Below are positions 11,575 through 22,350 of a stretch of 64,000 nt of DNA, one piece after another; positions within the stretch are counted from its first letter, which is position 1; the number at the start of each line of letters is the position of its first letter. Source of the DNA: Isoetes taiwanensis (taxonomy: Eukaryota; Streptophyta; Lycopodiopsida; Isoetales; Isoetaceae); assembly GCA_021234155.1 (NCBI GenBank), contig JAJEKV010000026.1, forward strand, positions 5,211,183-5,275,182, in the 5' to 3' direction. The notes below the pieces were generated by a model. The model was not told the DNA's origin. It saw nothing but the letters and a program-made list of their open reading frames with translations, and ran no database searches. A program made the position numbers and the translations under genes.

Positions 11575-11680
11575 ACAAGAGTACATGCAAAAAATAGAAT
11601 AGAATCGAATATGATTTTTATCGTCCATGGAGACCAATTGGCCTATGGGACCCAAATAGGATGTGAACTTCAAGAGTCAT
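11575..11680 (-). mobile_element. Isolated LINE 3' tail
   Basis: The reverse complement reads GGTCCCATAGGCCAATTGG then GGACGATAAAAATCATATTC followed by ATTCT repeats. It is nearly identical to the 3' UTR end of the LINE at 10925-11017, in the opposite orientation. No coding part remains. Confidence 0.7.
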
Positions 11681-11689
11681 ACTTGGGAT

Positions 11690-13330
11690 TAATTGTCTCT
11701 CTCTCTCTTATCTTGCAGATGATAAGCACCGAAGCACCAGTTCTATTTGCAAACGTATGTGAACTATTTATTCACGAATTGACATAGCAGGATACATACA
11801 GTTTTATTTGCAAAGGCATGTCAACTGTTTCTTCTTGAATTGACATTCTGAGATAGTCATGTCAACTGTTTATTCTTGAATTGACATTTAGAGTTATACA
11901 CATGGAAGAAAACAAGCGGAGAACGTTATAGAGAACTAATATTGCTAGAGCTATAAGGAAGGCAGCTTTTTTTTTTAATTTTGTACTGGACATAGTACCC
12001 CGCAAAGACTTGAAGCTATTCTGCTATTCCTGACATAGTTCAAACCACATCTACCAGTGAAACATTTTAATATCCTTTTCATGTTGATTGGGAGATGTGC
12101 ATATAAAGGTATTACACAAATAAAGATGAACTAACATGTCCTCATTTCTGACAAATGTACTCTCATCGCCACAGTTTGTTACATGTTCATAAATGTGATA
12201 ACATACACAAAAGGCATCGATTCCTCCAAAGTCACAGATAGCTAGTTACGTCTGTTATGGTTTGAATGCTAAGGACGAAAAATTTGGGGATGTCATGGTT
12301 CAGAGTAAATGGAGAATCAGTCCCATCTGCAGGAAGCTATTATTCAATGCTAGTGTCTCCTATATTATTATAGTACTTGTGTGTTCTACACAATTGTATC
12401 ATTAAAAAAAACTGATTTTCAACAATAGAAAAATGCAAGATGCTACAATGCCATCTAATTCTCAAGTATTCTCCTCCAAGATTCCCTCCCAAATCACTCC
12501 CAAACAGTGCATTCAAGTCAGTAGATAATGGATGAATTGTGGTATGCTTTAATTAGTTTTGTAATAAATATCCACAAGAATATTAGGACCGGAGATAAAT
12601 ATCCACAAGAATATTAGGACCGGAGCTATACATAAAAAGCTTTGTGTGAAAACGAACATTATATTGAATTCATCTGCATAACATCAAATGGAAAAAGAAG
12701 CATTATACTTTTAGATGTTTACCATAGCTTACTATATTACAACTCTCACATTTACTTTCAAAAGCTTAGAAATAGTGAGATTGCAAATTACATGGGCAGG
12801 ATATTAAAATTACTTGATTCAAATTGATCATACCTTGTATTTTCTAGCGACATTTGTGAAACCAAATTGATTCGAATAAGAATCTTGGAATGTTTATTAG
12901 TCATCGGCTGAGAAAAACTGTTAAACATGCTTTACTATTTCTTTCGAATCTTCCATATCCAAGGCCCAAAACCATCTTCAAGAGAACATTCCCACTTGCG
13001 CTGGCGTATGCCACGACATGACACAAGAGCCAAAGCTCCATGATAGATAAGATAAGATAAGATGAATTTTTAAGATGATAGAAGGCAATGCAATAATAAT
13101 TTTGAGAAAGACATTCAAGCAATGACTATACTATGTAATACTGTCACACATAAAGTACAGGAAACAATTTTCAATTGTATTGCCAATCACATCAAATGAC
13201 TCCTAACCAAACAAAACGCCTGGACACAAGGTAGACATTAAATGTTCATTGCTTATTCACATCAAGCATAATAATCTCTTAATCAATTGAAATTTAATAT
13301 TCCTCACCAAATAGGTGGAGTGACAAGTTC
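11690..13330. other. No gene recognised
   Basis: AT-rich intergenic DNA. Small local repeats occur: TGTCAACTGTTT[C/A]TTCTTGAATTGACATT in two copies at about 11818-11892, ATATCCACAAGAATATTAGG twice at about 12568-12620, and (GATAA)n at 13043-13060, which may be another LINE tail. Confidence 0.4.
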
Positions 13331-13487
13331 AAACAACATGCAACAGAGTTACATTTAAGTTATGAACACTTAAAACATAACTGCAACCAACTCTTACGAG
13401 AGGCATCATCATCATCTCTGGTATGCAAAAGTGGCACCTCAACTGAATCAGAAAACACATTCCAAATTTGGATACTAACCCAACATT

Positions 13488-13616
13488 GTTGTATGGGGGA
13501 ACGCCACTTGGGACCCCTTTCCAGTGTGGACAGTGGGGTCCCGCGACCGGCGGTAGCCGGGAACGGGTCACCGGCCTACCGGAAAGGGGGACCAAGTGAC
13601 GTTTCCCCACAATATA
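13488..13616. mobile_element. Small foldback/MITE
   Basis: GGGGGAACGCCACTTGGGAC then CCCTTTCC (13494-13523) is followed by its imperfect reverse complement GGAAAGGGGGACCAAGTGAC then GTTTCCCC (13580-13608). The GC-rich core is about 55 bp. There is no coding capacity. Confidence 0.65.
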
Positions 13617-13689
13617 GAAACAGGGAAGATTTTTTTTCTCCCCTTTTGCCTCTGGCTTCGTCGAAGCGCCAAGATGGTTACCTCGTCCT

Positions 13690-13852
13690 CTGGCAAAGTT
13701 CTCTTCTCGAATGCAGGCGCACAAGTTCCGTTTCTCGATTTTTCTCGAATGAAGGCACACAAGTTCTGTTTCTCTATTTTCTCTTCTCGAATGAAGCGCA
13801 CAAGTTATGTTTCTTGAATGAAGGCAGTACAAGTTCTGTTTCTCGATTGTTC
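13690..13852. repeat. Degenerate tandem repeat
   Basis: Four to five imperfect copies of a motif of about 30 bp containing TCTCGAATGAAGGCACACAA and GTTCTGTTTCTCGAT. The reading frames across it on both strands (13329-13906) reflect the repeat. Confidence 0.7.
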
Positions 13853-13954
13853 TTGCTTAACTTTGTCGTTGCTAGAGTTAGAGCAGGAAGATCAGGTTTT
13901 CTTTGATTCTTAGCTATTCCTTGCTGATTTTCATGCTCACTTAACAATGTTTTT

Positions 13955-14170
13955 TGTTTCGCAGGTTTAAGAGGAGCTATTCCGGTGAGTTTTTTGCTTA
14001 GGGTATGGTATCTCTCAATCTATAAATAAGTTTCTTTGTATGCAAGCATTTTTATCTTCTAACCTCGTTTTTCTTGTTGCAGGCAGTTCTGGAGCCTAGC
14101 CCTGTATCAAATGATTCTTTTACTGCACCATACAGAATAGAACTATGGCAATGCTCTTACATGGGTGAGA
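13955..14170 (+). other. Possible exon blocks, unidentified
   Basis: After TTTCGCAG a short block ends at a GTGAGT donor (13964-13984). After TTGCAG at about 14082, a second block reads VLEPSPVSNDSFTAPYRIEL then WQCSYM before GTGAGATC. The paired splice signals suggest a gene, but I cannot identify it. Confidence 0.3.
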
Positions 14171-14229
14171 TCTTCCAAGCTAAGTGCTCTGTTCTACGCG
14201 GAACGCTCTGACTTTTCCAAGAAATGATA

Positions 14230-15400
14230 TGTCCTAAGTTAAAGGGGAAAAACATGCCCTACTTTTTGTCTCCGGCCGAATTTTGGGGCAGGGCTCCACC
14301 CGGATTTGGCCAAGAGCTCTTTTTTGCGCCTGAAGTGCCAGCACGAAATTGATGGCCGAAGTTATTGTGGAGAATATTCAGTTGAAGAGCTCCAAGCGCC
14401 GGAGGCAAGCTTCTTGTTAGATTGTTGAGGTCTAAAGACTGATTCACAAGGTCTGTTAGATTGTTGAGTCTAAGATTCACAGGCTTTTGAGCTTTGAATG
14501 TAAAACAATGGATTTGTGCTTTTTAACTTCGAATGTAACGGATGAATGGAATAAAACTTGCTCAAAAAATAAACGTGACCGGCTGAAGCTGTTACCCGGG
14601 ATGAGGGTATCCAACTTCCATTCTGTGTTATTGGCAATGCCACGTGTCAACACAAAAATACACCATGGGCAAAAAGATCGATCCTGTTTCTATATTGTTA
14701 TTATTCTTGACCAAAAGCAGGATTCAAATCCACACAAGAATGCAAGTGGTCCAACACATCTGCCACAAAATGGTGCGTCGTATATATGCCTTCTTACTTC
14801 ATCAAACTGACATAAATTTACAGCTTAGTGCGCCCGTAAATCTTCATAATGTCTAGTAGTATCAAGTAGTTAGAATTGCGCTATTTTTTCCCACGTCGTC
14901 TCTACATGCATGGTTTGTACTAATTCCTATGAGCTAAACAAGTTTGAGTTGGTCTTATCACTTGGAACAATGTCATTCGCCATTAAGATTGTTTGATAGA
15001 AAGAGGGATGTTACGATCATATTGTGTCCTTTATGCACACCTCATATTATTCACCTTTAACTTCATGCTAATACATTACATCACACTAAGGCAACAGAGA
15101 GGGAAGGGGTTCATTCGTTATGCTCCATACACCGTATAAACCTCTTCTTAACTGTTGTAGTTTAACAAACATATCTTATTATACATACTTGATATGTATA
15201 CATGTTCTTGTCATATAGACTTTCAGATAACTGGAGATTGTTTACCTATGGGAACACTTGCATGATGTTCAAAGTTGTAAGCCAGACTTTCATCTCATAG
15301 CAATTATTCCCATGATGCCCACACTTGAAAGTCCTACCCTCTCCTTACCCCAAGTCCTACCCTCTCTTTACCTCAAGCCTGCATTTCTGCTAGTAGTTTA
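14230..15400. other. No gene recognised
   Basis: Mostly AT-rich. It contains two copies of TCTGTTAGATTGTTGAG at about 14410-14465 and a short duplicated phrase (AAGTCCTACCCTCTC[C/T]TTACC) at about 15328-15370. Confidence 0.4.
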
Positions 15401-15409
15401 ATAAAAAGT

Positions 15410-15570
15410 CTTAATACGCAATGAGTTCATGCCACATGGTATCTGGTGTGGTTTTGTAATACGCAATGAGTTCATGCCACATGGCATCTGGTGTGGATAG
15501 CAAATGGACACAGTCTACATTTAAATTGGTTGGAATAAATCTATCCAGCATAGTATGCAGTATGCAATCC
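15410..15570. repeat. Dispersed repeat family R1, copy 3 (abuts MsrB exon 1)
   Basis: GTGTGGATAGCAAATGGACA and the following AAATTGGTTGGAATAAATCT block match 7030-7105 closely. The match ends at TATGCAATCC, about 15570, where the MsrB-specific sequence starts. Confidence 0.75.
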
Positions 15571-17037
15571 TTACAGATAACAGGGTTGTTGGCGGGAGCC
15601 TTTCAATTGCCCTACTCTTCGCTGGCACTCCGAACTTCCCCCAGTCTCCGAGTCTCATACATGGGCGCTAGAAGTTCGACTCAGGGCGCTTCAGGCGGCG
15701 ATCCTACTATTGCAACCTCTACAGGTGATATTTTTTAATTCAAACTACGTCATGTTGTTAATTAATATGAGCTTATTTTACAATTTCTGCTGTTCAGTAA
15801 TGTTCGTAGCTCCTTTTTACTAAATAGAACATAGAATTCTATGGTAACTAAGGTAAGATTCATTGGTTCTCATATATGAATTTATCAGAGCAAATAGACT
15901 TTAAATCCTTAAGTGAATCGGATTGGAAGAAGCGCCTTACAGAAGAACAATATTATGTTGCACGGAAGAAGGGAACTGAAAGGGCATTTACTGGGTATGT
16001 ATAAAGAATAAACAGTGTGTCAGTTATCACTTTAGAATTTAAGTGGATAAGAACGGGGCTGCCAATCCTTTTGTCTGTTCATGGTTAGCCTTTAGATTAG
16101 CATCTAACTGCATCTCATAAACAGGTTACCTATCTATATTAGCATGGCAATGTAATGTATTTTGTAATTTAGGAGATATATATCTGAAAGACTTGGATTT
16201 AAATGGGAGCTTTCACTCAGAGACTTCTAACATAGGGTAGGATTTCAATCTAGGGCCATGTGGTATTTATTTCTCCAGGTGTATTAATAAATATATACAA
16301 ATACATAACATGGGAGCTTATATTCTGCTCATGCCCAAACTGAATACACTGTATTGATAAAACAACACCACAGTGCTGAAACAAGGAATAGCTAACTATT
16401 AGCTATGCAATCTCTTCTATTGACTTCTATTTCGAAGAAGTTTTCTGGTTTGATCTGTCAGGACACGATGTTCTAGATTCATAGAGCTAATAATGGTGGC
16501 CTGCTTGATGGTTTTGTTTTTTATTCCAAAAGTTTATTCCTGACGAACTCGTTGTGTCCTCAGGCAGTATTGGAACACAAAGACTCCAGGAGTGTATCAT
16601 TGTATCTGTTGTGATGCTCCACTGTTTGCGTAAGCTGAGAGACATGAAAATTTTGCAAAGAAGTTTATTTTATATGTATTTCACCGTTGAATTTAAAATT
16701 GTTACTTTGATGCAGCTCAAAAGCAAAATTTGATAGTGGTACTGGATGGCCATCTTACTATGAATTTATAGGGGAAAATGTGAAAATGGAAAGGGATTGG
16801 TCAATACCATTTATGCCAAGAACAGAAGTCTTATGTGCCACTTGTGATGCTCATCTGGGTCATGTTTTTAACGATGGACCTCGCCCAACGGGAAAACGCT
16901 ACTGCATCAACAGGCAAGTTAACTGTTTTAAAAAAAAAGGTTAACTGTTACTTTTTTCCTTGCCCTTGAAGTGTTGCTTACCATGTTAAAATTTTTACAG
17001 CGCTTCAATTGTTTTGTGGCCTACAAAGGAGAAGTAG
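15562..17037 (+). CDS. MSRB: Peptide-methionine (R)-S-oxide reductase MsrB, 5 exons
   Basis: MsrB reduces methionine-R-sulfoxide in proteins, usually recharged by thioredoxin or glutaredoxin. Exons by splice signals and reading frame are 15562-15724, 15889-15994, 16564-16629, 16716-16913 and 17001-17037. They total 570 bp, 189 codons plus stop, with phase kept at every junction. The core is complete: [14 protein letters not shown], the zinc CxxC pair CICCDAPLF and [38 protein letters not shown] with the catalytic Cys in RYC, and a C-terminal [12 protein letters not shown]. The first 50 or so residues are Ser/Leu/Arg-rich and lack acids, consistent with a plastid transit peptide. The last intron uses a GC donor (AACAG|GCAAGT). 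The start at 15562 lies inside repeat R1, so the true 5' end could be elsewhere or newly acquired. No disabling change is visible. Confidence 0.9.
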
Positions 17038-17049
17038 ACCATATCATAT

Positions 17050-17820
17050 GTATCCTAATCCTACTATGTTAATATCTTAATATCTTACTATTTACTATGT
17101 TAAACATATCCCTAAGGGCAGCCTAGAATGCTCAGAGGAGTGAAAAAGTTCGACGTGGAAGTGTTGGCCCGTTGTATATATTGTGTATATTATATTGTTG
17201 TAAAGATCTAATATAAACAACATAGTGGTCTATTTATGGCGATGACTATTTGGTAGTTATCTTGTAGGTCCATGATTGCTTCTATCCATGATAATGGCAG
17301 CTACTCATAACGGTATTGTACACTCCTTATTGCACACTCCTTATTGTTTTCTTTGGATCATTGGATCCTCACACAATTCCACAAATATGCCAAAAGAAGG
17401 GCTGTGGAATTTCCACATCACACCCATGTATAAGTGAGTGCTTCCCATACATGTACACATGTAACCAAGAGAAATACATACATGTGATTAGTGGAACTAA
17501 ATTGCATTCACATTCCAAACATAAGTCAACCACCAAAGTGGATTCTTTACAACAGATGGCATATGTACAGAAATGCAAGACACAAATGAAAGTGAACGCA
17601 ACTTCCACGTCAAATTAAATGTACAAACTTCACTCTGTACATAAACAAAGCAGAAAGTCAACAGGAAACAAGAGACAAAACAGTGTACATAAACAAGTCA
17701 ACAGGAAACAAGAGATAAAACACAGTGACATGAGCTGCTACAGCCATGTCAAGCCTGCATGGTACAAAAGTAGAGCTTGCCAAGATGCCCCAGTGTGATT
17801 GTGCCTTGTCAAGAGAGCTC
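17050..17820. other. MsrB 3' flank; no gene recognised
   Basis: AT-rich sequence after the MsrB stop. Overlapping frames on both strands (17316-17618) are anonymous. GTCAACAGGAAACAAGAGA occurs twice, near 17657 and 17697. Confidence 0.4.
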
Positions 17821-17829
17821 GTATCAAGT

Positions 17830-18075
17830 TCATGCAACCATCGAACACCCTGCGTTGTTCAAAGAGACCTTTAAGTCTTCCATATCCAGACAGTGCAAAG
17901 CTTCTTCAAGCTGTTGAACGGTGTTGCACATAGCAGTCTTACCCCTAATGCTCATCATGATTTCTTTTGACACCAGATCCATATCAATGTGAAGGTGGAA
18001 ATACTCAGATTTGTTTTCACCTGCAACATGAGCATGCTTTTCAAGTTCTTCATCCGAATCTGTGTCTATAAAGTT
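17830..18075 (-). CDS. Hypothetical terminal exon, unrecognised
   Basis: On the minus strand a TTTTTAG acceptor is followed by 81 codons and a TGA. The peptide starts NFIDTDSDEELEKHAHVAGE and contains EYFHLHIDMDLVSKEIMMSI, TVQQLEEALHCLDMEDLKVS and ends NNAGCSMVA. It is acidic, helical in character and protein-like. I cannot name the family, and no convincing upstream exon is visible at 18.1-18.7 kb. It may be the last exon of a decayed gene. Confidence 0.35.
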   Translation of the reverse strand, partial: NFIDTDSDEELEKHAHVAGENKSEYFHLHIDMDLVSKEIMMSIRGKTAMCNTVQQLEEALHCLDMEDLKVSLNNAGCSMVA

Positions 18076-18884
18076 CTAAAAATGTGAAAAATATATCGTC
18101 TTACATAAGATTGTTAATGGTGTTTGAGGTGTATTCGTAGATAAATTAGTACAATACTGATGGTGGAAAATGCGTTTCAATATATCGAAGGGTTTTGGAG
18201 AGGAGATGGCAGCGCAAAAATCCTCTTTGGCGAACTTCAAAAATCGTCGGATATGGCATGTTTTCTCGCCGCTTCTTGAAAGGCAGAGCAGCAGAGTCCT
18301 CAGGAGATAAAGTGGCAGCCTTTTTTTAGGGTTTTTGGGCAGAGCAGCGGAGTCCTTAGGAGCTGGGGTTTTGTTTTGAAGCCTGGTTCTTGTGTTGCAG
18401 AGTCTAATTTTTTGCTTAGATACTGCATGTGCTATGGTGGTGGAGGCATATGGGAGCTCTGGTTATGCTTGTGTTGTTGGCCTTTTCTTTTAGGGTTTAT
18501 TCTGGGAAGGTTTTGGCGCTGCAGGGAAGGAGCATCCGCGTGGAGGCAATGGCCTTGGCAATGGCATGATGGCGTTGGGGCATTGTTTTCTCTGCCATAG
18601 CTATTCATAAGTCTGAGAGGATTCATAAGCGTTAGCATGTGTTCATAAGAATAGTTTAATATGCAAGTGCTATCTCACAGTGTGAATTAAGCATGACCTA
18701 TGGAAAGCAATCGATTTGGTGATATGGAAGCATATATAGCTCCATAGAGGATGGTGGGGACAGGCATACGTCTGCTCCTAGGAAGCTGAGCTAAGTAAAG
18801 TTTGACTAGGGGGTGATGACTAAGCGGAATATTAAATATCCCATGAGTACATAGGGAATGTCAAGACAACATTGTTTCAAGAAG

Positions 18885-18960
18885 ATAAGATAAGTTTTTT
18901 TTATCTTCGTGGACGCTAAAAATCTATTCTATTCTATTCTATGTTATGTTGGTGTTAATT
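18885..18960 (+). mobile_element. LINE 3' tail remnant
   Basis: TCGTGGACGCTAAAAATC followed by (TATTC)n at 18929-18943 resembles the LINE tail at 10960-11017. No coding part is attached. Confidence 0.5.
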
Positions 18961-20330
18961 GAATTGAATTGAATTAATCTAGCTCTTTAGGACCTTAAAG
19001 GCCATAGAGCCTAATTACAACTGTTAAAGTCTCATGAGTAGATCACATTGTGATTCTACTGTTCGAATATAAATACCAATTTCATAAGAGTTCATATCAA
19101 ACAATGAATGTAAATTATCTACATGAATATTGAATTTTTTCCGAATATCAAGATATGCTGGACATTGCAAAAGGGTGTGCCTTTCGTCCTCGACCTGTTG
19201 TTGAGTACAAACAAGACACAACCTTTCTTCCCTGGGGGTGCCACTCCATCTCCCGGTCTCAATGCGTACATCTGAATCTTGCTATTGTCCTCTTTACATG
19301 CGGTGGAATCATGGAGTTAAGGTAGTCCTGTTCTGCATATATCAACATGGGATTAATATTTGACCTATAAAAATTCAGCCTAGAACCTGGATCAGCCCAT
19401 ATCCTCTCAATTGCCAGACTCTGTACTAGTTCAGGTGCTCCTAAATCTTTTTACGGCCAGTGCGCTCATTAATACCCCAATGTTTAGCCCAATCCTTCAT
19501 GTCCTTATACCATCCGGTTGTGTGGAAGAGAGCATTGCTAGCCTAGAAAGCCTTGTGTGAGGCTCTTGCTGTAATACTCTATTAACAAAGCATATGGATT
19601 GATAGAGTGCTTCTACTTCCAAAGGTATCAAACTGTTTCTCCCAACATGATAGTATAAGGTGTTTGCTTCTTCAAACCTAACTCCTCTCTTAAGAAAAGC
19701 TTCAAGATGTTTTTCTACCTGTCTCCATTGTTTTGTAGAAAGTCCGGGCCCCTTTAAATTGGAGCACCATAGAGCACTACGGTTTGCACAAGTGTCTTAA
19801 ACATAATCTTTTTTAAGCCCCCAATCCGTAGCCGCTTTTATGACATCTAGATAGCATTGAATACAAAGCGCCTTCCACGAAGTTCTTCTCTTTCCAAGAA
19901 TATTTGGAAGAGAAATCCAAACCTAAATACTTAAAAGTACTTACAGTTTCAACGCTGCTTCCTAAATAGGTGAAAACAGGTTTCATTGTAGTGCCAACTA
20001 TCATGATTTTAGATTTGGACAAATTAACCTTCATACCTTTGGCTGCACAAAACAAGGCTAAGTTATCCAAATGTGATTGCAATCCCACTTCCTTGTCTGC
20101 TAATAAGATCACATCATCAGCATATAAGAGCAATTGAATCAGAAAATCACCAATTTTTGTGCCTGCTAAGCTTCTTTCATGTAACCAGGAATCTAATTCA
20201 TCAATAAAGAGCCCAAAGAGAGTAGGTGACAAGGGGCATCCTTGTCGAACTCCAATCGTATATGTTGTCGTACATATTGATGATGGATGGGCCACCCTTC
20301 GCGGTGGCATATTACCTATTTGTATTGTTG
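18958..20330 (-). mobile_element. LINE retrotransposon remnant (RT domain and C-terminus)
   Basis: Minus strand. The reverse transcriptase palm is readable at about 19830-20270: GVRQGCPLSPTLFGLFIDEL, then LLLYADDVILLADKEVGLQS with the catalytic YADD, then GMKVNLSKSKIMIVG and FKYLGLDFS. A frame-broken thumb region follows. The zinc-binding end CLVCTQQQVEDERHTLLQCP is at about 19160-19221. The 3' end abuts AATTGAATTGAATTGAATTA at 18958-18977, the simple-repeat tail. The copy is 5'-truncated (no endonuclease) and has several frameshifts, so it is inactive. Confidence 0.88.
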
Positions 20331-20339
20331 CCCGGTGCT

Positions 20340-21450
20340 AACATGTTTGTACGCTTCCGCTATATAGGATTCCCATAGAAGGCGTGGGACGAATGACACC
20401 TCTGTGTCCACCCGGTCACTTGGCCATCACAAGTGGTCTGAGTTAGATGGAGGGCCGTTTCGTAGTGATGGAGTCGCCATGGGAGGGGAATTTCTCGTAT
20501 TTATACAATGGGAGCATCATATACGTTCGGGGAGTATCACATCCACATACAACCCTAGTGCATACACATTATAAGAAGACATTGAGTATTCAAACTTGAT
20601 TCAAACATTTCATCTTAATTTGGTGGAAGCCTTACCAATTCAATACAATGGTGTGCAATTCCAATTTGTGCATATAAAGTTAACACTTACCAACCAATCG
20701 AGACCAACATATTTCAAACCTAACTATAAACCACATTGCATATAAAGGTTGACCCAACTATTTAGTGCATGTACATTGTAGCAAGACAGAGGAGCTATTT
20801 ACTTATAGATAACTAACATGCGTATTTGCATTCGTACAATGGATATTAGGGTCCATTATTACATTCAAGTTTCAAGTCTTAATTGCCACAGTTGTCAGAC
20901 AGATGGCCCCATTATAACTTCAGCGGCTGCAAACAATCATGACATAGAAAGAAACAAAGAAGACATCATGCAGAGTGTACAAATAATTCTATTGTACGTT
21001 TTCACTCATATCTAATTCAATGTCAATTTTTGTTTGATAAACATTTGTTTGATGCTATTTTCTTTGAAGCATCCTCGTGGTGACACGTATGTGCAAACAA
21101 AATTTTAAGAAAAGAATGCGGCATTTATGATATGCACTTATTGTGCATTTATGGCGGCTAGAAGATTGCATGGCCTTTTTCCTGTTTCGTGCTCTGCTGC
21201 TGCGGTGCTATAGCTATGGCAGATCCAACTCCGATGCTGGTAGTGGTCTTAGATATTGGTGGGCCGACCAAATTCGACAGTTTTATTCTTATTGTTGGCC
21301 CAATATGTTAATGAGCACGAAAGACAACCCAAATCTCAGTGGGCTCTACTTGAACTTGTTAAATAGTCGTTGCCTAATCGAAAAACCTTGGAGAACAGGA
21401 AGACACACTGCGAAATGCTGGGAACAAGTAAGTAACCCACTTAACTATTA
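20340..21450. other. No gene recognised
   Basis: AT-rich intergenic DNA. The frame at 21143-21634 is open mainly across the start of the palindrome array and has no family resemblance I can name. Confidence 0.4.
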
Positions 21451-21454
21451 TGCA

Positions 21455-22350
21455 TTTGCTATTCGAGAATACAAAAAGCTATTCCGGAATACAGTTTGCT
21501 GTTATGCATTTGCTATTCGAGAATACAAAAAACTATTCCGAAATACACTAGTCCAGCCTATCTCGACAAGCCGCATTCCACTCCACATAGAAAAAGAGAA
21601 TGTACCATGGTCTACCTTTAAAAAGGAAAATTGAGCGCCTCAGTTGCGTATTTCGGTTTCACAGCTTTAGTCGCCGGACCGAGTGCCTTCAATTTTAATC
21701 GCAAAAGCTGTATTCCGGATCGCATAGAGAAAATCATGGATAGATAAACATGTGAAGTATAGTGTATGACTTTTTGCATTGATAGATCCTATTTCTTATT
21801 CCCGAATACACACTTGCATCTCTGTGATCAGCAAAAGCGTATTCCGGAATACAATTGAGCCCACAGTCTTAGAGCAAAGTGTATTCCGGAATACACTTTT
21901 GCTTTTTGTACTTAGGCAAAGTGTATTCTGGAATACACATTGGCTTAGTATAAAAGGAAAAAGTGTATTCCGGAATACACTTTGCTCTAAGACTGTGGGC
22001 TAGATTGTATTCCGAAATACACTTTGCCTTTTGTCTTAAGGTAAAGTGTTGCCCAAACATAAAAGGCGAAATATATTCCAAAATACACTTTGCCTTAGGA
22101 CAAAAGGCTGAATGTATTCCAGAATACCATTTGCCTTAAGATACAACGCAAAAGTGTATTCTGGAATAAGAATTTGATAACTTAGAGAGATTTTAGCCTT
22201 AATCATGTCTTTTTTTATCTTGGACATACCCTTTCTAGTTAGTTTAGCACACATAAAAGCTTGCGTGTGAGACTTCTTTCCGTTCATTTTTTTCTGGTTT
22301 TTGCCTGTCTTTGACACACAATTTAGCAATTTCTATTCTGGAATATGTCC
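21455..22350. promoter_or_regulatory. Palindrome array, left locus (16-bp sites, 42-bp pitch)
   Basis: Sites related to TGTATTCCGGAATACA start at 21838, 21880, 21922, 21964 and 22006, each exactly 42 bp after the last. More lie at 22072, 22113 and 22155. The sites at 21880 and 21964 are exact; the others differ by one to four bases. Four weaker sites start near 21458, 21478, 21512 and 21531, and others lie near 21701, 21800 and 22330. The 26-bp spacer at 21854-21879 is the reverse complement of the one at 21980-22005, so the five-site core is itself a large inverted repeat centred on the 21922 site. The array lies directly upstream of the left ParB-like gene. A promoter or operator role is inferred from position and symmetry. 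Confidence 0.85.

Noticed and set aside
13329-13906. Overlapping ORFs of 137 and 167 codons
   Set aside because: They span a small foldback element and a degenerate tandem repeat, with no protein-family features.
21838-22170. CRISPR-like array (repeats with constant 26-bp spacers)
   Set aside because: The repeats are 16-bp palindromes in plant nuclear DNA, some spacers are reverse complements of each other, and no cas genes are present.
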